The notes under the pieces were generated by a model. That model had not been told where the DNA came from. It searched no databases and saw only the letters and a program-made list of their open reading frames with translations. A DNA stretch of 64,000 bases from Mycobacterium sp. GA-1841 (GTDB lineage Bacteria; Actinomycetota; Actinomycetes; Mycobacteriales; Mycobacteriaceae): assembly GCF_001954135.1 (NCBI RefSeq), contig NZ_MBEQ01000017.1:1-64000 (forward strand), given 5' to 3'. Shown here in pieces: positions 8,582 through 19,389 of this stretch. Each line of letters starts with the position of its first letter. The stretch's first letter is position 1. Both the position numbers and the translations under genes were made by a program.

Positions 8582-9411
8582 CTCGGCGACCCTTCTGCTG
8601 ACGATGGGGGTGGTGGTGTCTGTGATGAAGATGTGACTGGTGTGACTACTTCCGGTGACGTTAGCGGGCGTTGCCCCATGAGCGCGGTACCGACACGCAC
8701 ACACGTAGATCCGTGTTTGACCGCGGTTTCGAGATCTCCGGACATCCCTGCCGACAGTTCGAGTCGATGCTGGTAGTCGCGCTGAACCCGGTCCCGCTCG
8801 GCTGCCAGCCGCGAAAAAGCGTCGTCAGGGTCGGATTCCAAGGGCGGGACACCCATCAGCCCGACGAACTGCAGACCCGCGGCAGCGTTCGCTGAGCCAC
8901 AGATCTCGTCCACCAGCGCACCGTCGTTCACATCGATGCCGCCGCGGGCGGTATCGCCGTCGAGACTGATCTGGATGTAGACCCGCAGCGGTGCGTCGCG
9001 CGTGCCGGCCGACAGCGCCTCGGCCGCCGCGCGGTCCAACGCGGTCAGCAGACGCACGCTGTCCACCGAGTGCGCGGTGTGCGCCCAGCCGGCGACGGCC
9101 CGCGCCTTGTTCCGCTGGATGCGGCCCACCATGTGCCAGCGAATCGGCGCTTCCGACAATTCCTTGCGAACCGCCGCAACTTTATTGGCGGCCTCTTGTT
9201 CGCGGGATTCACCAAATGCCAGGCACCCTAATTGATTGAGAATAATGACATCGGAGGCCGGAAAGTATTTTGTAATCGGCAGTAATTCAATTTCATTGAC
9301 ATTTCGTCCGACCGATTCTGCCGCCCGCGCCAAACGCGCCCGCGTTGCACCGAGCGCGGCGGTCAACTCGGCCGTCCGATCGGCATCACGCCCGCGCTGC
9401 ACGGTACTCAT
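8578..9411 (-). CDS. YggS/PLPBP family pyridoxal phosphate homeostasis protein
   Basis: Cytosolic PLP-binding protein, 277 residues, of the YggS family that buffers pyridoxal phosphate and influences amino-acid pools. The PLP lysine is Lys48 in [20 protein letters not shown] and [11 protein letters not shown] are further family motifs, and [14 protein letters not shown] near the end binds phosphate. It overlaps sepF by 4 bp. Codons in about 9175-9305 are strikingly A/T-ending, with two TTA leucines and about 37 percent GC over 9241-9300, unlike the rest of the gene; that stretch also contains a promoter-like sequence (TTGAAT-N17-TACTTT). Confidence 0.9.
   Translation of the reverse strand: MSTVQRGRDADRTAELTAALGATRARLARAAESVGRNVNEIELLPITKYFPASDVIILNQLGCLAFGESREQEAANKVAAVRKELSEAPIRWHMVGRIQRNKARAVAGWAHTAHSVDSVRLLTALDRAAAEALSAGTRDAPLRVYIQISLDGDTARGGIDVNDGALVDEICGSANAAAGLQFVGLMGVPPLESDPDDAFSRLAAERDRVQRDYQHRLELSAGMSGDLETAVKHGSTCVRVGTALMGQRPLTSPEVVTPVTSSSQTPPPPSSAEGSPR
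9262..9290 (-). promoter_or_regulatory. Candidate internal promoter inside yggS, ahead of sepF
   Basis: On the minus strand TTGAAT (9290-9285), 17 bases, then TACTTT (9267-9262) resembles a housekeeping SigA promoter. It lies in the AT-rich island of yggS and would transcribe the rest of yggS, sepF and yggT toward wag31. Confidence 0.4.
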
Positions 9412-9456
9412 CTCGGGCTCACTCGCGACTCACTCCGGTTTCGTTCTGTGATCCGT

Positions 9457-10167
9457 TCACCGACTCGGCTCCATCCACACCACACTCGCCAGCCGTCCGG
9501 TCGGGGCATCGCGGCGATGGCTGAACAGTGCGCGGTCGGCGACCGTGCACCTCGGATCGATGTCGATCGCGGTGACCCCCAAAGCCGTTAACTGCCGGGC
9601 GATTCCGGCCCGCAGATCCAACCCGGGGGTACCGCGTGAGGTGGTGGTGCGCGAGCCCGGCAGCGCCGCCTCGACGTCGGCGGCCATCGATTCGGGCACC
9701 TCGTAGTTGGCGCCACTGACCGCCGGCCCGAGCAGCACCGAGATATCCCCGACATGTGCGCCGGCGGCCAACATCGTCTCCAGCGTGCGCGCGACGATCC
9801 CCTTTTGCGCGCCGACCCGGCCGGCATGAACTGCGGCCACCACGCCGGCCCGGGCATCACCCATTAAAACCGGCACGCAATCGGCGGTCACCACCACCAA
9901 AGCCAAACCCGGCTGCGACGTCACCAATGCATCGGTATTTTCGACTGCGCCCGCACGCGGGCCGTCCACCGTGACGACGTGATCGCTGTGCACCTGATTC
10001 ATCCACACCAGCGCGTCGGCACCGACGGCGGCAGCCAACCGTCGCCGATTCTGGGCCACGGCCGCCGGGGCGTCGCCGACGTGATCGCCCAGGTTGAACG
10101 AATCGAACGGTGGCGCCGAGACGCCTCCGGCCCGGGTGGTGGTCACCCGGCGAATGCGCACACTCAC
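9457..10167 (-). CDS. pgeF: PgeF/YfiH laccase-domain protein
   Basis: 236-residue protein of the YfiH/PgeF family (once called multicopper polyphenol oxidase), now linked to editing peptidoglycan precursors carrying a wrong amino acid and to purine nucleoside turnover. The metal-binding set is visible: His in NQVHSDHV, Cys in TADCVPV and His in AAVHAGRVG. GTG at 10167 begins MSVRIRRV; the frame is open upstream into ftsZ but without homology. GATACT lies 6 nt before this GTG. It follows ftsZ in the same direction, a conserved location. Confidence 0.9.
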   Translation of the reverse strand: MSVRIRRVTTTRAGGVSAPPFDSFNLGDHVGDAPAAVAQNRRRLAAAVGADALVWMNQVHSDHVVTVDGPRAGAVENTDALVTSQPGLALVVVTADCVPVLMGDARAGVVAAVHAGRVGAQKGIVARTLETMLAAGAHVGDISVLLGPAVSGANYEVPESMAADVEAALPGSRTTTSRGTPGLDLRAGIARQLTALGVTAIDIDPRCTVADRALFSHRRDAPTGRLASVVWMEPSR

Positions 10168-10173
10168 GATTCC

Positions 10174-10179
10174 AGTATC
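10174..10179 (-). promoter_or_regulatory. Candidate -10 element for pgeF
   Basis: GATACT on the minus strand is 6 nt before the GTG at 10167, in the 34-bp ftsZ-pgeF gap; a predicted leaderless promoter. Confidence 0.3.
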
Positions 10180-10201
10180 CGAACCGTCCGTCAGGGCCGG
10201 G

Positions 10202-11362
10202 TCAGTGCCGCATGAACGGCGGCACGTCGACATCGTCGTCGGAGATCCCGCCGTCGCCGTCGCCGCCGACGCTGACGGTGGCGCCATTGGTGTGGGCCGG
10301 CACGCTCGCCGCGTCCGTCGGCTCGAACAGTGACGTGGTCACCTTGCCCGCGCGCGCCGTCGCGATCGGCTGGGTCTGCGCCGCACTCGGGCTGACCACC
10401 GGCTTGCGGCTGGGCCCGGCGCTGTCGAAGCCGGCCGCGATGACCGTGACCCGCACTTCGTCGCCCAGCGAGTCGTCGATCACCGTTCCGAAGATGATGT
10501 TGGCCTCGGGGTGCGCAGAATCCTGCACGAGCGAGGCGGCCTCGTTGATCTCGAACAGGCCGAGGTCACTACCGCCGGCCACCGACAGCAGCACACCCTG
10601 GGCGCCCTCCATCGAGGCTTCCAGCAGCGGCGAGTTGATCGCGATCTCGGCGGCCTTGAGCGCACGGCCGTCACCGCGGGCCGAGCCGATGCCCATCAGC
10701 GCGGTGCCCGCTCCGCTCATGACGCCCTTGACGTCGGCGAAGTCGACGTTGATCAGGCCCGGGGTGGTGATCAGGTCGGTGATGCCCTGGACACCGTTGA
10801 GCAGCACCTCGTCGGCGCTGCGGAAGGCATCCATCAACGACACCGCGGCGTCACCCATCTGCAGCAGCCGGTCGTTGGGGATCACGATGAGCGTGTCGCA
10901 GCTCTCGCGCAGGGTCTGGATGCCGTTCTCGGCCTGGTTGCTCCGGCGCTTGCCCTCGAACGAGAACGGCCGGGTCACCACACCGACGGTGAGGGCACCG
11001 AGCTTGCGGGCGATCGACGCCACCACCGGCGCGCCGCCGGTTCCGGTGCCGCCGCCCTCGCCGGCGGTGACGAACACCATGTCGGCGCCGCGCAGCAGTT
11101 CCTCGATGTCGTCCTTGGCGTCCTCGGCCGCCTTACGGCCCACCTCGGGGTCCGCTCCGGCGCCGAGTCCGCGGGTGGAGTCCCGACCGACGTCGAGCTT
11201 GACGTCGGCGTCGCTCATCAACAGTGCCTGCGCGTCGGTGTTGATCGCGATGAACTCGACGCCTTTGAGGCCCTGTTCGATCATCCGGTTGACGGCGTTG
11301 ACACCGCCGCCGCCGATACCAACCACCTTGATTACCGCGAGGTAGTTATGCGGGGGGGTCAT
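10202..11362 (-). CDS. ftsZ: Cell division GTPase FtsZ
   Basis: Tubulin-like GTPase that forms the Z-ring, 386 residues. The GTP signature GGGTGTG is at 103-109, the N-terminal nucleotide loop [13 protein letters not shown] at 15-27, and the T7 catalytic loop NVDFADVK near 205. A variable linker leads to the acidic C-terminal tail [12 protein letters not shown], which in mycobacteria binds FtsW and SepF. ATG 11362 is preceded by GGAGGAAG, an excellent ribosome-binding site; the longer open frame upstream is noncoding. The 210-bp gap to ftsQ carries its promoter region. Confidence 0.98.
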   Translation of the reverse strand: MTPPHNYLAVIKVVGIGGGGVNAVNRMIEQGLKGVEFIAINTDAQALLMSDADVKLDVGRDSTRGLGAGADPEVGRKAAEDAKDDIEELLRGADMVFVTAGEGGGTGTGGAPVVASIARKLGALTVGVVTRPFSFEGKRRSNQAENGIQTLRESCDTLIVIPNDRLLQMGDAAVSLMDAFRSADEVLLNGVQGITDLITTPGLINVDFADVKGVMSGAGTALMGIGSARGDGRALKAAEIAINSPLLEASMEGAQGVLLSVAGGSDLGLFEINEAASLVQDSAHPEANIIFGTVIDDSLGDEVRVTVIAAGFDSAGPSRKPVVSPSAAQTQPIATARAGKVTTSLFEPTDAASVPAHTNGATVSVGGDGDGGISDDDVDVPPFMRH

Positions 11363-11572
11363 CGTTGTCTTCCTCCCAAGTCGGGTGTTCTCAGTGCTCC
11401 TGACGCCGAATCCTCCCGAGCAAACCCTCAACCTCAACCATAGGCTTAGAGTTATGTCAAGTAGTTCCGCGCAAACAGAACGGTAGGGGGCCGACGTCAT
11501 CGATCGCGGCAGGCGCGCCGACGCGCCGCGCGGCAATTTATGCCGAAGGCCCGATTGCTCCTCGCGGGCGGG
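11363..11572 (-). promoter_or_regulatory. ftsZ promoter region
   Basis: 210-bp noncoding gap between ftsQ and ftsZ. On the minus strand a TTGACA lies at 11460-11455 and a TATGGT at 11442-11437; the 12-bp spacing is too short for one promoter, so they may belong to two. Mycobacterial ftsZ is known to be transcribed from several promoters in this gap. A GC-rich inverted repeat (GGCGCG-CCGA-CGCGCC) lies nearer ftsQ, around 11513-11528. Confidence 0.5.
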
Positions 11573-12580
11573 TCACTTCACCGTGGGCAGATCCGGGCTG
11601 GAGACGTCGTACGTGTGGCCAGGCTGGGTCAGCAGGGCGGCCAGCTTGAGCGCCTTCTCCTCGGTCCGGTCGTTGGTCCCCCACACCACGACCCGTCCAT
11701 CGGTGAGTGTCAACGCGATCGAGGCGACGGACGGCGCGGCGATCCGGCCGACCTGGGCGACCACATCCGGAGGCAAGGCCAGCATCACCTCGAGCGCTGC
11801 CTTGGTGGCGGGATCCTTGGGGCCGGGATGGTCGGTATCCAGATACGGCAGCGTGGGCGGAGGCGGCTCGGTGGCGAAGTCGACGCCGTCGCGGTCGAAC
11901 AGATGCGGCCCGTCGGGATAGTCCTTGACCACCACCGGCACCCGCTCGACCACGGTGATCCGCAGCGTCGAGGGGTACTCCCGCTGCACCCGCGCCGTGG
12001 CGATCCGCCGGATGGCGGCCACCCGCTCGGCAACCGCATCCGTGTCGATCTGCAGCAGCGGCGTGCCCGGTGCCACCGCCGCAGCCGCCAACACCTGCTC
12101 GGTGGGCACCGCAGCCGCACCGGTGACCGCCACAGTGCGAGCCGACATCACCGGCGTGAAATACAGCACCAGGCCCAGCGCCACCGCCACCACGCTCGTC
12201 AACGCCGACCACAGCAGCACCTTGAGACCGCGAACAGTGCTGCGCGCCACCGTGTTCGGCGCATCCGCCGATTGACCGATCCGACGCTTGGCCTCCCGGC
12301 GAGCCTGCTCGATGGCCATCGCGCGGTCCCGCGCCGCTCGGCGCTCGGCGCGCTCGCGGCGGGCGCGGCGGCGAGGCCCCTCGAAGTCGGCTTCCACCTC
12401 GGGCGAATCAGACCCGACCTCAGGCGAATCAGATTCAGCCTCAGGCGAATCAGATTCAGCCGCAGGCGAATCAGACTCCGCCGCGGGCGGCGAATCAGGC
12501 CCAGCCGCGGGCGGCGCAGTGCCCGCCTCGTCGGGAACCTCGGTCACCTCATCGGCACCGTCAGGACCCGGCTCCGTCAC
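11573..12580 (-). CDS. ftsQ: Divisome protein FtsQ
   Basis: Bitopic membrane protein linking early and late divisome proteins, 335 residues. A long cytoplasmic N-terminus (1-120) contains the repeat ESDSPxx four to five times and then a basic segment ([16 protein letters not shown]), followed by a membrane span (about 120-140) and the extracytoplasmic POTRA/FtsQ domains ([26 protein letters not shown]). GTG 12580 overlaps the murC stop as GTGA. The tandem repeat is encoded by 21-bp DNA units at 12397-12504 and looks length-variable. Confidence 0.95.
   Translation of the reverse strand: MTEPGPDGADEVTEVPDEAGTAPPAAGPDSPPAAESDSPAAESDSPEAESDSPEVGSDSPEVEADFEGPRRRARRERAERRAARDRAMAIEQARREAKRRIGQSADAPNTVARSTVRGLKVLLWSALTSVVAVALGLVLYFTPVMSARTVAVTGAAAVPTEQVLAAAAVAPGTPLLQIDTDAVAERVAAIRRIATARVQREYPSTLRITVVERVPVVVKDYPDGPHLFDRDGVDFATEPPPPTLPYLDTDHPGPKDPATKAALEVMLALPPDVVAQVGRIAAPSVASIALTLTDGRVVVWGTNDRTEEKALKLAALLTQPGHTYDVSSPDLPTVK
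12397..12504. repeat. 21-bp tandem repeat inside ftsQ
   Basis: Four 21-bp units (12397, 12418, 12439, 12460) plus a fifth of 24 bp (12481-12504). Units two and three are identical. Each encodes the heptad AESDSPE or a close variant, so gain or loss of a unit keeps the frame. Confidence 0.85.
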
Positions 12581-14037
12581 GGCGATCCTGAGGGCGAACG
12601 GCCCGGGGCACTGCGGTTGGCCTTGATTCCGAGCTCGGTCAGGATCTCCTGGCCCAGCATGGTGACATCACCGGCCCCCATGGTGAGCACCACGTCCCCG
12701 GAACGGGCCGCGGCCGCCACCGCCGCGGCCACCGCAGAGAAATCGGGCACGTAGGTGACTGTCGAGGTGACATGCTCGGCGACCGTGGCCCCACTGATGC
12801 CGGGCAGCGGCTGCTCACGCGCACCGTAGACGTCGAGGACGAAGACCTCGTCGGCGGCGCTGAGCGCCGCGCCGAATTCGGACGCGAAAGTCGCTGTGCG
12901 CGAATACAGATGCGGCTGGAACGCGACGAGGACGCGGCCACCGGTCGGCTCGACGACGGTGCGGGCCGCCTCGAGCGTGGCCCGCACCTCGGTGGGATGG
13001 TGCGCGTAGTCATCGAAGACCCGGACGCCGGACGTCGAGCCAACGAGCTCGAAACGCCTTCGTACACCTTCGAATTCGGCCAGACCGTCGAGCACGGTTT
13101 CCGCCGACGCGCCCACCTCGACGGCGGCCAACAATGCGGCCAGCGCATTGAGCGCCATGTGCCGTCCCGGCACCGCCAGGCGGATCGCCCGCGGATGCGG
13201 CTCACCGGCGAGTTGGATGTGGGCCACCGCGCCGGTCCCCTGCTGTTCCCAACTCAGGAGGGTGCCGGCCAGATCATCGGCCGGGGTGCTGCCATATCGC
13301 AAGACCCGGATTCCCAGCGCGGCAGTGTGTTCGGCGAGAGCCGCGGCTCCCGGATCGTCGGTGCACGCCACCAGGGCACCACCGGGTGCAATGCGGTCGA
13401 CAAACGCCGAGAAGATCTCGGTGTAGGCCTGCTCGCTGCCGAAGAAGTCCAGATGATCGGCCTCGATGTTGGTGACCACCGCAACATTCGGGGTGTACTC
13501 CAGCAGCGAGCCGTCACTCTCGTCGGCCTCGGCGACGAAGCACGTCCCGCTGCCGTGGTGGGCGTTGGTGCCCGCCTCACCCAACTCCCCGCCGACCGCG
13601 AACGACGGATCGAAACCGGCGTGCTGCAACGCCACGATGAGCATCGACGTGGTGGTGGTCTTGCCGTGGGTGCCGGTCACCATCAAGGTGGTGTAGCCGG
13701 TCATGAGCTTGGCCAGCACCACCGGTCGCAGGATCACCGGGATTCCCCGGCGCCGGGCCTCGACCAGTTCGGGATTGGTCTTGGGGATCGCCGCATGGGT
13801 GGTGACGACAGCGGTCGGCCCACCGGGCAGCAGATCCAGTGACGACGCGTCGTGACCGATCCGGATCTCGGCGCCACGAGCCCGCAACGCGACCACCCCG
13901 CGTGACTCCTTCGCGTCCGATCCGGAGACCAAACCGCCGCGATCCAGCAGGATCCGGGCCACGCCCGACATCCCGGCTCCCCCGATTCCGACCATGTGCA
14001 CCCGTTCCAACTCGGCCGGAAGTGAATTAGCGTTCAC
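12577..14037 (-). CDS. murC: UDP-N-acetylmuramate-L-alanine ligase MurC
   Basis: Adds L-alanine (or glycine) to UDP-MurNAc, the first amino acid of the peptidoglycan stem; cytosolic Mur ligase, 486 residues. The UDP-binding domain starts [17 protein letters not shown] (11-27), the ATP loop [10 protein letters not shown] is at 121-130, and [10 protein letters not shown] in the C-terminal domain is the MurC signature. GTG 14037 overlaps the murG stop and its own stop overlaps the ftsQ start (GTGA both times). Confidence 0.97.
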   Translation of the reverse strand: MNANSLPAELERVHMVGIGGAGMSGVARILLDRGGLVSGSDAKESRGVVALRARGAEIRIGHDASSLDLLPGGPTAVVTTHAAIPKTNPELVEARRRGIPVILRPVVLAKLMTGYTTLMVTGTHGKTTTTSMLIVALQHAGFDPSFAVGGELGEAGTNAHHGSGTCFVAEADESDGSLLEYTPNVAVVTNIEADHLDFFGSEQAYTEIFSAFVDRIAPGGALVACTDDPGAAALAEHTAALGIRVLRYGSTPADDLAGTLLSWEQQGTGAVAHIQLAGEPHPRAIRLAVPGRHMALNALAALLAAVEVGASAETVLDGLAEFEGVRRRFELVGSTSGVRVFDDYAHHPTEVRATLEAARTVVEPTGGRVLVAFQPHLYSRTATFASEFGAALSAADEVFVLDVYGAREQPLPGISGATVAEHVTSTVTYVPDFSAVAAAVAAAARSGDVVLTMGAGDVTMLGQEILTELGIKANRSAPGRSPSGSP

Positions 14038-15206
14038 CGCAGCTTCTTTCGTTGGTCACGGACCACGTCGAGGGCGACCTGCGCCACCTGTCGGGCGGCA
14101 TCGGGATGGCCGGACAACGACGCGGCTGCCGTCATCGCGGCCAAGCGTGCGTCGTCGGTCATCAAGCCCGCGACGGCATCGGCCACGTATTCACCGGTGA
14201 GGTCGGCATCGTCGACGATGACGCCGCCGCCGGCCGACACCACGGGCAGCGCATTGAGCCGCTGCTCACCGTTGCCGATCGGCAGCGGGACGTACACCGC
14301 GGGCAGTCCGACGGCGGTCACCTCGGCCACGGTCATCGCCCCGGACCGGCAGATCGCCAGGTCCGCTGCGGCATAAGCCAGATCCATGCGATCCAGGTAG
14401 GGCACCGCGACGTAGGGCGGCGCGCCGTCGTCGGCGGCGGGCAGGTCGAGGGTGTTCTTCGGCCCATGGGCATGCAGAACCGAAACACCAGCAGCCGCAA
14501 GGGCTCTCGATGCCGAGGAGACGGCGCGGTTGATCGACTGCGCCCCCTGAGAACCACCGAACACCAACAGCACCTTGGCGTCGGGGGCGAACCCGAAGAA
14601 CGCCCTGGCCTCGGCCCGCAACGCCGCCCGGTCCAGTGAGGTGATCGCGGCGCGCACCGGCACCCCGACGACCTCGACCTTGCGCAGTCCCGGATCGGGG
14701 ACCGCCGCGAGCACCCGGCGCGCCGAGACGGCACCGACCCGGTTGGCCAGCCCCGCGCTGGCGTTGGCCTCGTGCACCACCACCGGGACGGCACGGCGGC
14801 GCCCGCGCAGGCCGAAGCCGCCGCGCGCGGCCAGATAGGCCGGCAGTGCCACGTACCCGCCGAACCCGATCACCACGTCGGCCTGGACACCGGCGAGTAC
14901 CGAGCGGGTCTGGCGGATTGCGGTACGCACCCGCAGCGGCAACCGCACCAGATCACCCGAAGGCTTGCGCGGCAGCGGGACCGGGGTGATCAATTCCAGG
15001 TCATAACCGCGCTGCGGGACCAGCCGGGTCTCCAGTCCCCGGGCCGTGCCGAGGGCGGTGATCCGCACCTGCGGGTCGAGTTCACGCAGCGCATCGGCCA
15101 CCGCCATCGCCGGCTCGACGTGACCTGCCGTACCGCCGCCGGCGAGTACGACGGATATCCCCCGGTCGCTCCGTTCCTGCCCCCGAGGCTCAGATAACCG
15201 GCTCAC
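14034..15206 (-). CDS. murG: Undecaprenyl-PP-MurNAc-pentapeptide GlcNAc transferase MurG
   Basis: Membrane-associated GT28 glycosyltransferase turning lipid I into lipid II, 390 residues. The N-terminal loop GGGTAGH at 23-29 and [12 protein letters not shown] in the second Rossmann domain, plus [22 protein letters not shown] near 300-320, are typical. GTG 15206 overlaps the ftsW stop as GTGA. About 16 residues precede the first conserved strand, so a slightly later start is possible, but the overlap supports this one. Confidence 0.97.
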   Translation of the reverse strand: MSRLSEPRGQERSDRGISVVLAGGGTAGHVEPAMAVADALRELDPQVRITALGTARGLETRLVPQRGYDLELITPVPLPRKPSGDLVRLPLRVRTAIRQTRSVLAGVQADVVIGFGGYVALPAYLAARGGFGLRGRRRAVPVVVHEANASAGLANRVGAVSARRVLAAVPDPGLRKVEVVGVPVRAAITSLDRAALRAEARAFFGFAPDAKVLLVFGGSQGAQSINRAVSSASRALAAAGVSVLHAHGPKNTLDLPAADDGAPPYVAVPYLDRMDLAYAAADLAICRSGAMTVAEVTAVGLPAVYVPLPIGNGEQRLNALPVVSAGGGVIVDDADLTGEYVADAVAGLMTDDARLAAMTAAASLSGHPDAARQVAQVALDVVRDQRKKLR

Positions 15207-16837
15207 CCGTAACGCTGACCTTCCAAAGTCCGGGCCCGATGACCCTGTTTCCGCTGGCCTGCACCATATCGGACCGACGACCTTCCGGTACCGGCCGGCT
15301 GCTGGGTGGTGGTCCGTCCGGACCGCCCACCGCGGCGATCCGCACCGTGGGGGGCGCGCCGCCGGGCCGCCGGTTGCTTGGCCGCGCCTCGCTTGCCGGC
15401 CTGCTTGGCAGCCTGTTTGGCAGCTTTCTGGGGGGCCGGTTTGGTACCGGGCTTGACCGGGCTGCGCGTGGGCTTCTTGCGGCGGTCGTGCAGGCGATTG
15501 CGAGCCACCTCCAGCCGGGTGGGGACGTAGGGCTCGGGGAGCGGCAACCGCAGCAGCCGGTTCATCCGATCATCGCGCCCGGCCCGCAGTGCCGCCACCG
15601 CCTCGGGTTCGTGCCGCGCGGCATTGGTCACCAGGCCCATCATCAAAAGCGTTGTGGCCTGTGAGGACCCGCCGGCCGAGATCAGCGGCAGCTGCAGCCC
15701 CGTCACCGGCAACAGCCCCACCACATAACCGACGTTGATGAACATCTGGCCGACCACCCACAGCGTGGTGGTGGCGGCCAGTAGGCGCAGGAACGGATCG
15801 GCCGAACGCCGGGCGATGCGCATCCCGGTGTAGGCGAACAAGCCGAACAGGGCCAGCAGTCCCGCCGCGCCGATGAAGCCCAGCTCCTCGCCGATGATCG
15901 CGAAGATGAAGTCGTTGTGCGCGTTGGGCAGATAGTTCCACTTCGCCGTGCCCTGACCGAGCCCGTCGCCGAAGACGCCCCCGTTGGCCAGCGCGAACCG
16001 GGCCTGCCGGGACTGATAACCGATGCCCTGAGAGTCTGCCCCCGGATCCAGCCAGGATTGCACCCGGTCGGACCGATAACCGGCGGAAACCGCCAGCACG
16101 CCGGCGGCCAGGACCGCCGCCGCCAGCGAGGACAGGAACACCCGCAGCGGCAGGCCGGCGTACCAGAGCAGGCCGAGCAGGATGATGCTCAGCGACACCG
16201 TCTGCCCCAGGTCGGGCTGGGCGACGATCAATGCCAACGCGATCACCGCGGCGGGAACCAGCGGGATCAGCATCTCGCGCAACGAGGCCCGCTCCATGCG
16301 CCGGGCCGCCAGGAGATGCGCACCCCAGATGGCGAACGCGATCTTGGCCAGCTCCGAGGGCTGCATGGAGAAACCGGCAACGACGAACCAACCGCGCGAC
16401 CCGTTGGCCACCTTGCCGATGCCGGGAATGAGCACCAGCACGAGCAGCACGATCGTGAACGCGAAGCCCGGAAAGGCCAGCCGGCGCAGGGTCCGCACCG
16501 GGATCCGCAGGGCCAGGTAGAACGCGATCAATCCGACGACGGTCCACATCACCTGCCGGCCGAACACCGCCCAGGGCGAGCCGTCGAAGTCGTAGGAGTA
16601 CACCCCCGAGGCCGAGAGCACCATGATCAGACCGAGCGTGGTGAGCAACGCGGTGACGGCGATGATCAGGTGGAACGAGGTCATCGGCCGGCCCAGCCAG
16701 ACTCCGAAGCGGGTGCGTGGGGCGCCGGCCGCCGTCGAGGTGGACTCGGCGGAGCCGCCGGCGGCTGCCGCGGAATCGGCGGCCTTGCCGGTTGCGTCAT
16801 CGCTGCCGCGGCGCAACCGGGCCAGGATGCTGACCAC
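15203..16837 (-). CDS. ftsW: Septal peptidoglycan glycosyltransferase FtsW
   Basis: SEDS-family polymerase that builds septal glycan strands with its partner PBPB, 544 residues, about ten membrane spans between residues 55 and 435. SEDS features include [20 protein letters not shown] and [16 protein letters not shown] long basic Ala/Lys/Arg-rich C-terminal tail (about 450-544) fits the mycobacterial FtsW tail reported to contact the acidic FtsZ C-terminus. GTG 16837 lies 4 bp past the murD stop; the frame is open further upstream only as a shadow of murD. Confidence 0.95.
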   Translation of the reverse strand: MVSILARLRRGSDDATGKAADSAAAAGGSAESTSTAAGAPRTRFGVWLGRPMTSFHLIIAVTALLTTLGLIMVLSASGVYSYDFDGSPWAVFGRQVMWTVVGLIAFYLALRIPVRTLRRLAFPGFAFTIVLLVLVLIPGIGKVANGSRGWFVVAGFSMQPSELAKIAFAIWGAHLLAARRMERASLREMLIPLVPAAVIALALIVAQPDLGQTVSLSIILLGLLWYAGLPLRVFLSSLAAAVLAAGVLAVSAGYRSDRVQSWLDPGADSQGIGYQSRQARFALANGGVFGDGLGQGTAKWNYLPNAHNDFIFAIIGEELGFIGAAGLLALFGLFAYTGMRIARRSADPFLRLLAATTTLWVVGQMFINVGYVVGLLPVTGLQLPLISAGGSSQATTLLMMGLVTNAARHEPEAVAALRAGRDDRMNRLLRLPLPEPYVPTRLEVARNRLHDRRKKPTRSPVKPGTKPAPQKAAKQAAKQAGKRGAAKQPAARRRAPHGADRRGGRSGRTTTQQPAGTGRSSVRYGAGQRKQGHRARTLEGQRYG

Positions 16838-16841
16838 CTCG

Positions 16842-18308
16842 CTAGCCGATCGCGGCGCGCACGGCACCGGCGAACGCATCGCCGCGCTGGCCGTAGCCGC
16901 TGAACTGATCGAAGGACGCGCCCGCTGGGGCCAGCAAAACGGTGTCACCCGAGCCGGCCAGCCCGCGGGCAGCATCGACGACCGCCGCCATGACCGCATC
17001 GGAGACCGACCGGTCGCCGACTTCGATCACACGAGTCACATGATCACCAAGGGACTCATTTGTCTCAAGCACCCCAGAATCCTCCCCCGTCACAACCTCG
17101 ACGACGGGGACATCCGGGGCGTGTCGCGATAACGCATCGGCAACCAGGTGCCGGTCCCGACCGATCAACACGACTCCGACCAGCCGATTCGCCACCGCAC
17201 GGACCAACTCGTCGACCGATGCGCCTTTCAGCAATCCCCCGGCGATCCAGACCACCCGCTCGAAAGCGGTGATCGAGGCCTGCGCGGCATGCGGGTTGGT
17301 GGCCTTGGAATCGTCGACGAAACGCACCCCGTCGACCTCCCCGACCGGCTCGGCGCGGTGTCTGCCGACCCGGAAGGACGCCAAGGCGGCCGCGATGGAC
17401 CCCGGCGTCACCCCGACCGCACGGGCCAGCGCGGAGGCAGCCAACGCGTCGAGCACCCCGACCGGGCCCCCCACCGGGATCGTCGCGGCGTCCGCCAACT
17501 CGACATCGTCACCGAACGCACGGTCGACGAGCTTGCCGGCGCGCACCCCCAGCTCACCGGGCGCCGGCTCACCCAACCGGAACCCGACCCGCACCGATGC
17601 CCCGGCGGCAGGCAACAGTCCGGCCGCCACCGGGTCGTCGAGACCCGCCACTGCCACCCGCCCGGCCAACGCCCGGGACTTGTCCGCGGCATAGGCCGCC
17701 ATCGAACCGTGCCAGTCCAGGTGGTCCTCGGCGACATTGAGCACCGCACCGGCCTCCGGTCGCAGCGACGGCGCCCAGTGCAGCTGGAAACTGGACAGCT
17801 CGACCGCGAGGTGGTCGGCAGGCTGGTCCAGCACGGCCAGCACCGGGTCACCGATGTTGCCGCACAACAGGCTTCGTCGCCCATCGGCCAACAGCATCTC
17901 GTGCAGCATCGAGGTGGTGGTGGTCTTGCCGTTGGTGCCTGTGACCACCAGCCAGCGTCGCGGCGGTCCATAGCGGCCCGCCGCGTCCAAACGCCAGGCC
18001 AGTTCCACGTCCCCCCAGATCGGCACCCCGGCCGACGCGGCCGCGGCCAGCACGGGGGCCGAGGGCGGGAATCCCGGGCTCGTCACCACCAGCGCGTAAT
18101 CGGCGATGGCCGCGATCGCACCGGCAGGTTCGATGACCGCGGCGCCCTCCGCGGCGTACGACCGCAGCGTCTCGGCGTTGTCATCACACAGCGTGGCCGC
18201 CACGCCCAGCGGCGCCAGGGCCGCGAGCACGGCACGGCCGGTCACCCCGGCACCGGTGACCAACACCGGTGCGTCCGGTGTCAGCAGCGACAGCTCACCG
18301 GCGGGCAC
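16842..18308 (-). CDS. murD: UDP-N-acetylmuramoylalanine-D-glutamate ligase MurD
   Basis: Adds D-glutamate to UDP-MurNAc-L-Ala; Mur ligase of 488 residues. The ATP loop GTNGKTTTT is at 124-132; [14 protein letters not shown] near the start binds the UDP moiety; [12 protein letters not shown] is the MurD/MurE-type C-terminal motif. The start GTG at 18308 is separated by one base from the mraY stop, and gives the expected length, whereas the open frame continues 16 codons upstream inside mraY. Confidence 0.96.
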   Translation of the reverse strand: MPAGELSLLTPDAPVLVTGAGVTGRAVLAALAPLGVAATLCDDNAETLRSYAAEGAAVIEPAGAIAAIADYALVVTSPGFPPSAPVLAAAASAGVPIWGDVELAWRLDAAGRYGPPRRWLVVTGTNGKTTTTSMLHEMLLADGRRSLLCGNIGDPVLAVLDQPADHLAVELSSFQLHWAPSLRPEAGAVLNVAEDHLDWHGSMAAYAADKSRALAGRVAVAGLDDPVAAGLLPAAGASVRVGFRLGEPAPGELGVRAGKLVDRAFGDDVELADAATIPVGGPVGVLDALAASALARAVGVTPGSIAAALASFRVGRHRAEPVGEVDGVRFVDDSKATNPHAAQASITAFERVVWIAGGLLKGASVDELVRAVANRLVGVVLIGRDRHLVADALSRHAPDVPVVEVVTGEDSGVLETNESLGDHVTRVIEVGDRSVSDAVMAAVVDAARGLAGSGDTVLLAPAGASFDQFSGYGQRGDAFAGAVRAAIG

Positions 18309-18309
18309 G

Positions 18310-19389
18310 TCAGGCCCCGACAGCGGTGAGCCACTCGCTGTAGAACAAGGCCACACCCAGACCGCAGGCGATCGCCGTCAGCAGCCAGAACCGGATGATC
18401 ACCGTGGTCTCGGCCCAACCCACCAACTCGAAATGGTGATGGAACGGCGCCATCCGGAACACCCGGCGGCCCGTGGTGCGGAAAGCCAGGATCTGCACCA
18501 CCACCGAGGTCACCTCGGCGACGAACAACGCACCCAGGACCACGGCCAGGATCTCGGTGCGGCTGGTCACCGACAGGCCGGCGATGATGCCGCCCAGGGC
18601 CAGCGAGCCGGTGTCGCCCATGAAGATCTTGGCCGGCGCGGCGTTCCACCACAGAAAGCCGATACACGCCCCCGCCGTGGCGGCGGCGATGATCGCCAGG
18701 TCCAGCGGGTCCCGCACGTTGTAGCAGCCCAGGCCGGGCGCAGTGGCGCAGGCGTTGCGGTACTGCCAGAACGTGATCAACACATAGGCCGCGCACACCA
18801 TCGCCATCGCGCCGGCCGCCAGCCCATCCAGGCCGTCGGTGAAGTTCACCGCGTTGGACCAGGCGCTGACGATCACCACGCAGAACACCACGAACACCCA
18901 GGAAGCCAAAGTGACGGTGGCGATCTCGCGGACATAGGACAACTCGGGGCTGCCCGGGGTCAGACCGTCGCCGTTGCGGAACTGCAGGACCAGCACACCG
19001 AACAGCACCGCAGCGGTCAACTGACCGACGGTCTTGGCGGTCTTGTTCAACCCGAGATTGCGCGAGCGCCGCAGCTTGATCAGGTCGTCGATGAATCCGA
19101 CCAGGCCGAGCATCGTGGCCAGGCCCAGCACCAGCAGCCCGGAAGCCGACGGACCCTCCCCACCCAATGCGACGCCGACCAGATGAGTGCCCAGGTACGC
19201 CGCCCAGATGCCGGCCACGATCGCCACCCCGCCCATCGACGGGGTACCACGCTTCTTGGCGTGGCTGGCCGGACCGTCCTCCCGGATCTCATGACCCAGC
19301 CCGCGCTTGGTGAACAACCGGATGAGCGCGGGGGTCAGCAGGATCGACACCGTCAGCGCGATGCCGACGGCGATCAGGATGAGCTTCAT
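18310..19389 (-). CDS. mraY: Phospho-MurNAc-pentapeptide transferase MraY (MurX)
   Basis: Integral membrane enzyme transferring phospho-MurNAc-pentapeptide to undecaprenyl (decaprenyl in mycobacteria) phosphate, forming lipid I; 359 residues with about ten membrane spans. Conserved loops include [13 protein letters not shown] (42-54), [22 protein letters not shown] and [16 protein letters not shown] 19389 overlaps the murF stop as ATGA. It is the known target of tunicamycin- and capuramycin-class nucleosides. Confidence 0.97.
   Translation of the reverse strand: MKLILIAVGIALTVSILLTPALIRLFTKRGLGHEIREDGPASHAKKRGTPSMGGVAIVAGIWAAYLGTHLVGVALGGEGPSASGLLVLGLATMLGLVGFIDDLIKLRRSRNLGLNKTAKTVGQLTAAVLFGVLVLQFRNGDGLTPGSPELSYVREIATVTLASWVFVVFCVVIVSAWSNAVNFTDGLDGLAAGAMAMVCAAYVLITFWQYRNACATAPGLGCYNVRDPLDLAIIAAATAGACIGFLWWNAAPAKIFMGDTGSLALGGIIAGLSVTSRTEILAVVLGALFVAEVTSVVVQILAFRTTGRRVFRMAPFHHHFELVGWAETTVIIRFWLLTAIACGLGVALFYSEWLTAVGA

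Noticed and set aside
11455..11460. TTGACA upstream of ftsZ as a definite promoter
   Set aside because: No -10 at proper spacing; the only good hexamer is 12 bp away, so kept only as a region.
11540..12754. 404-residue plus-strand frame over ftsQ
   Set aside because: Shadow of ftsQ and the start of murC; composition is typical antisense.
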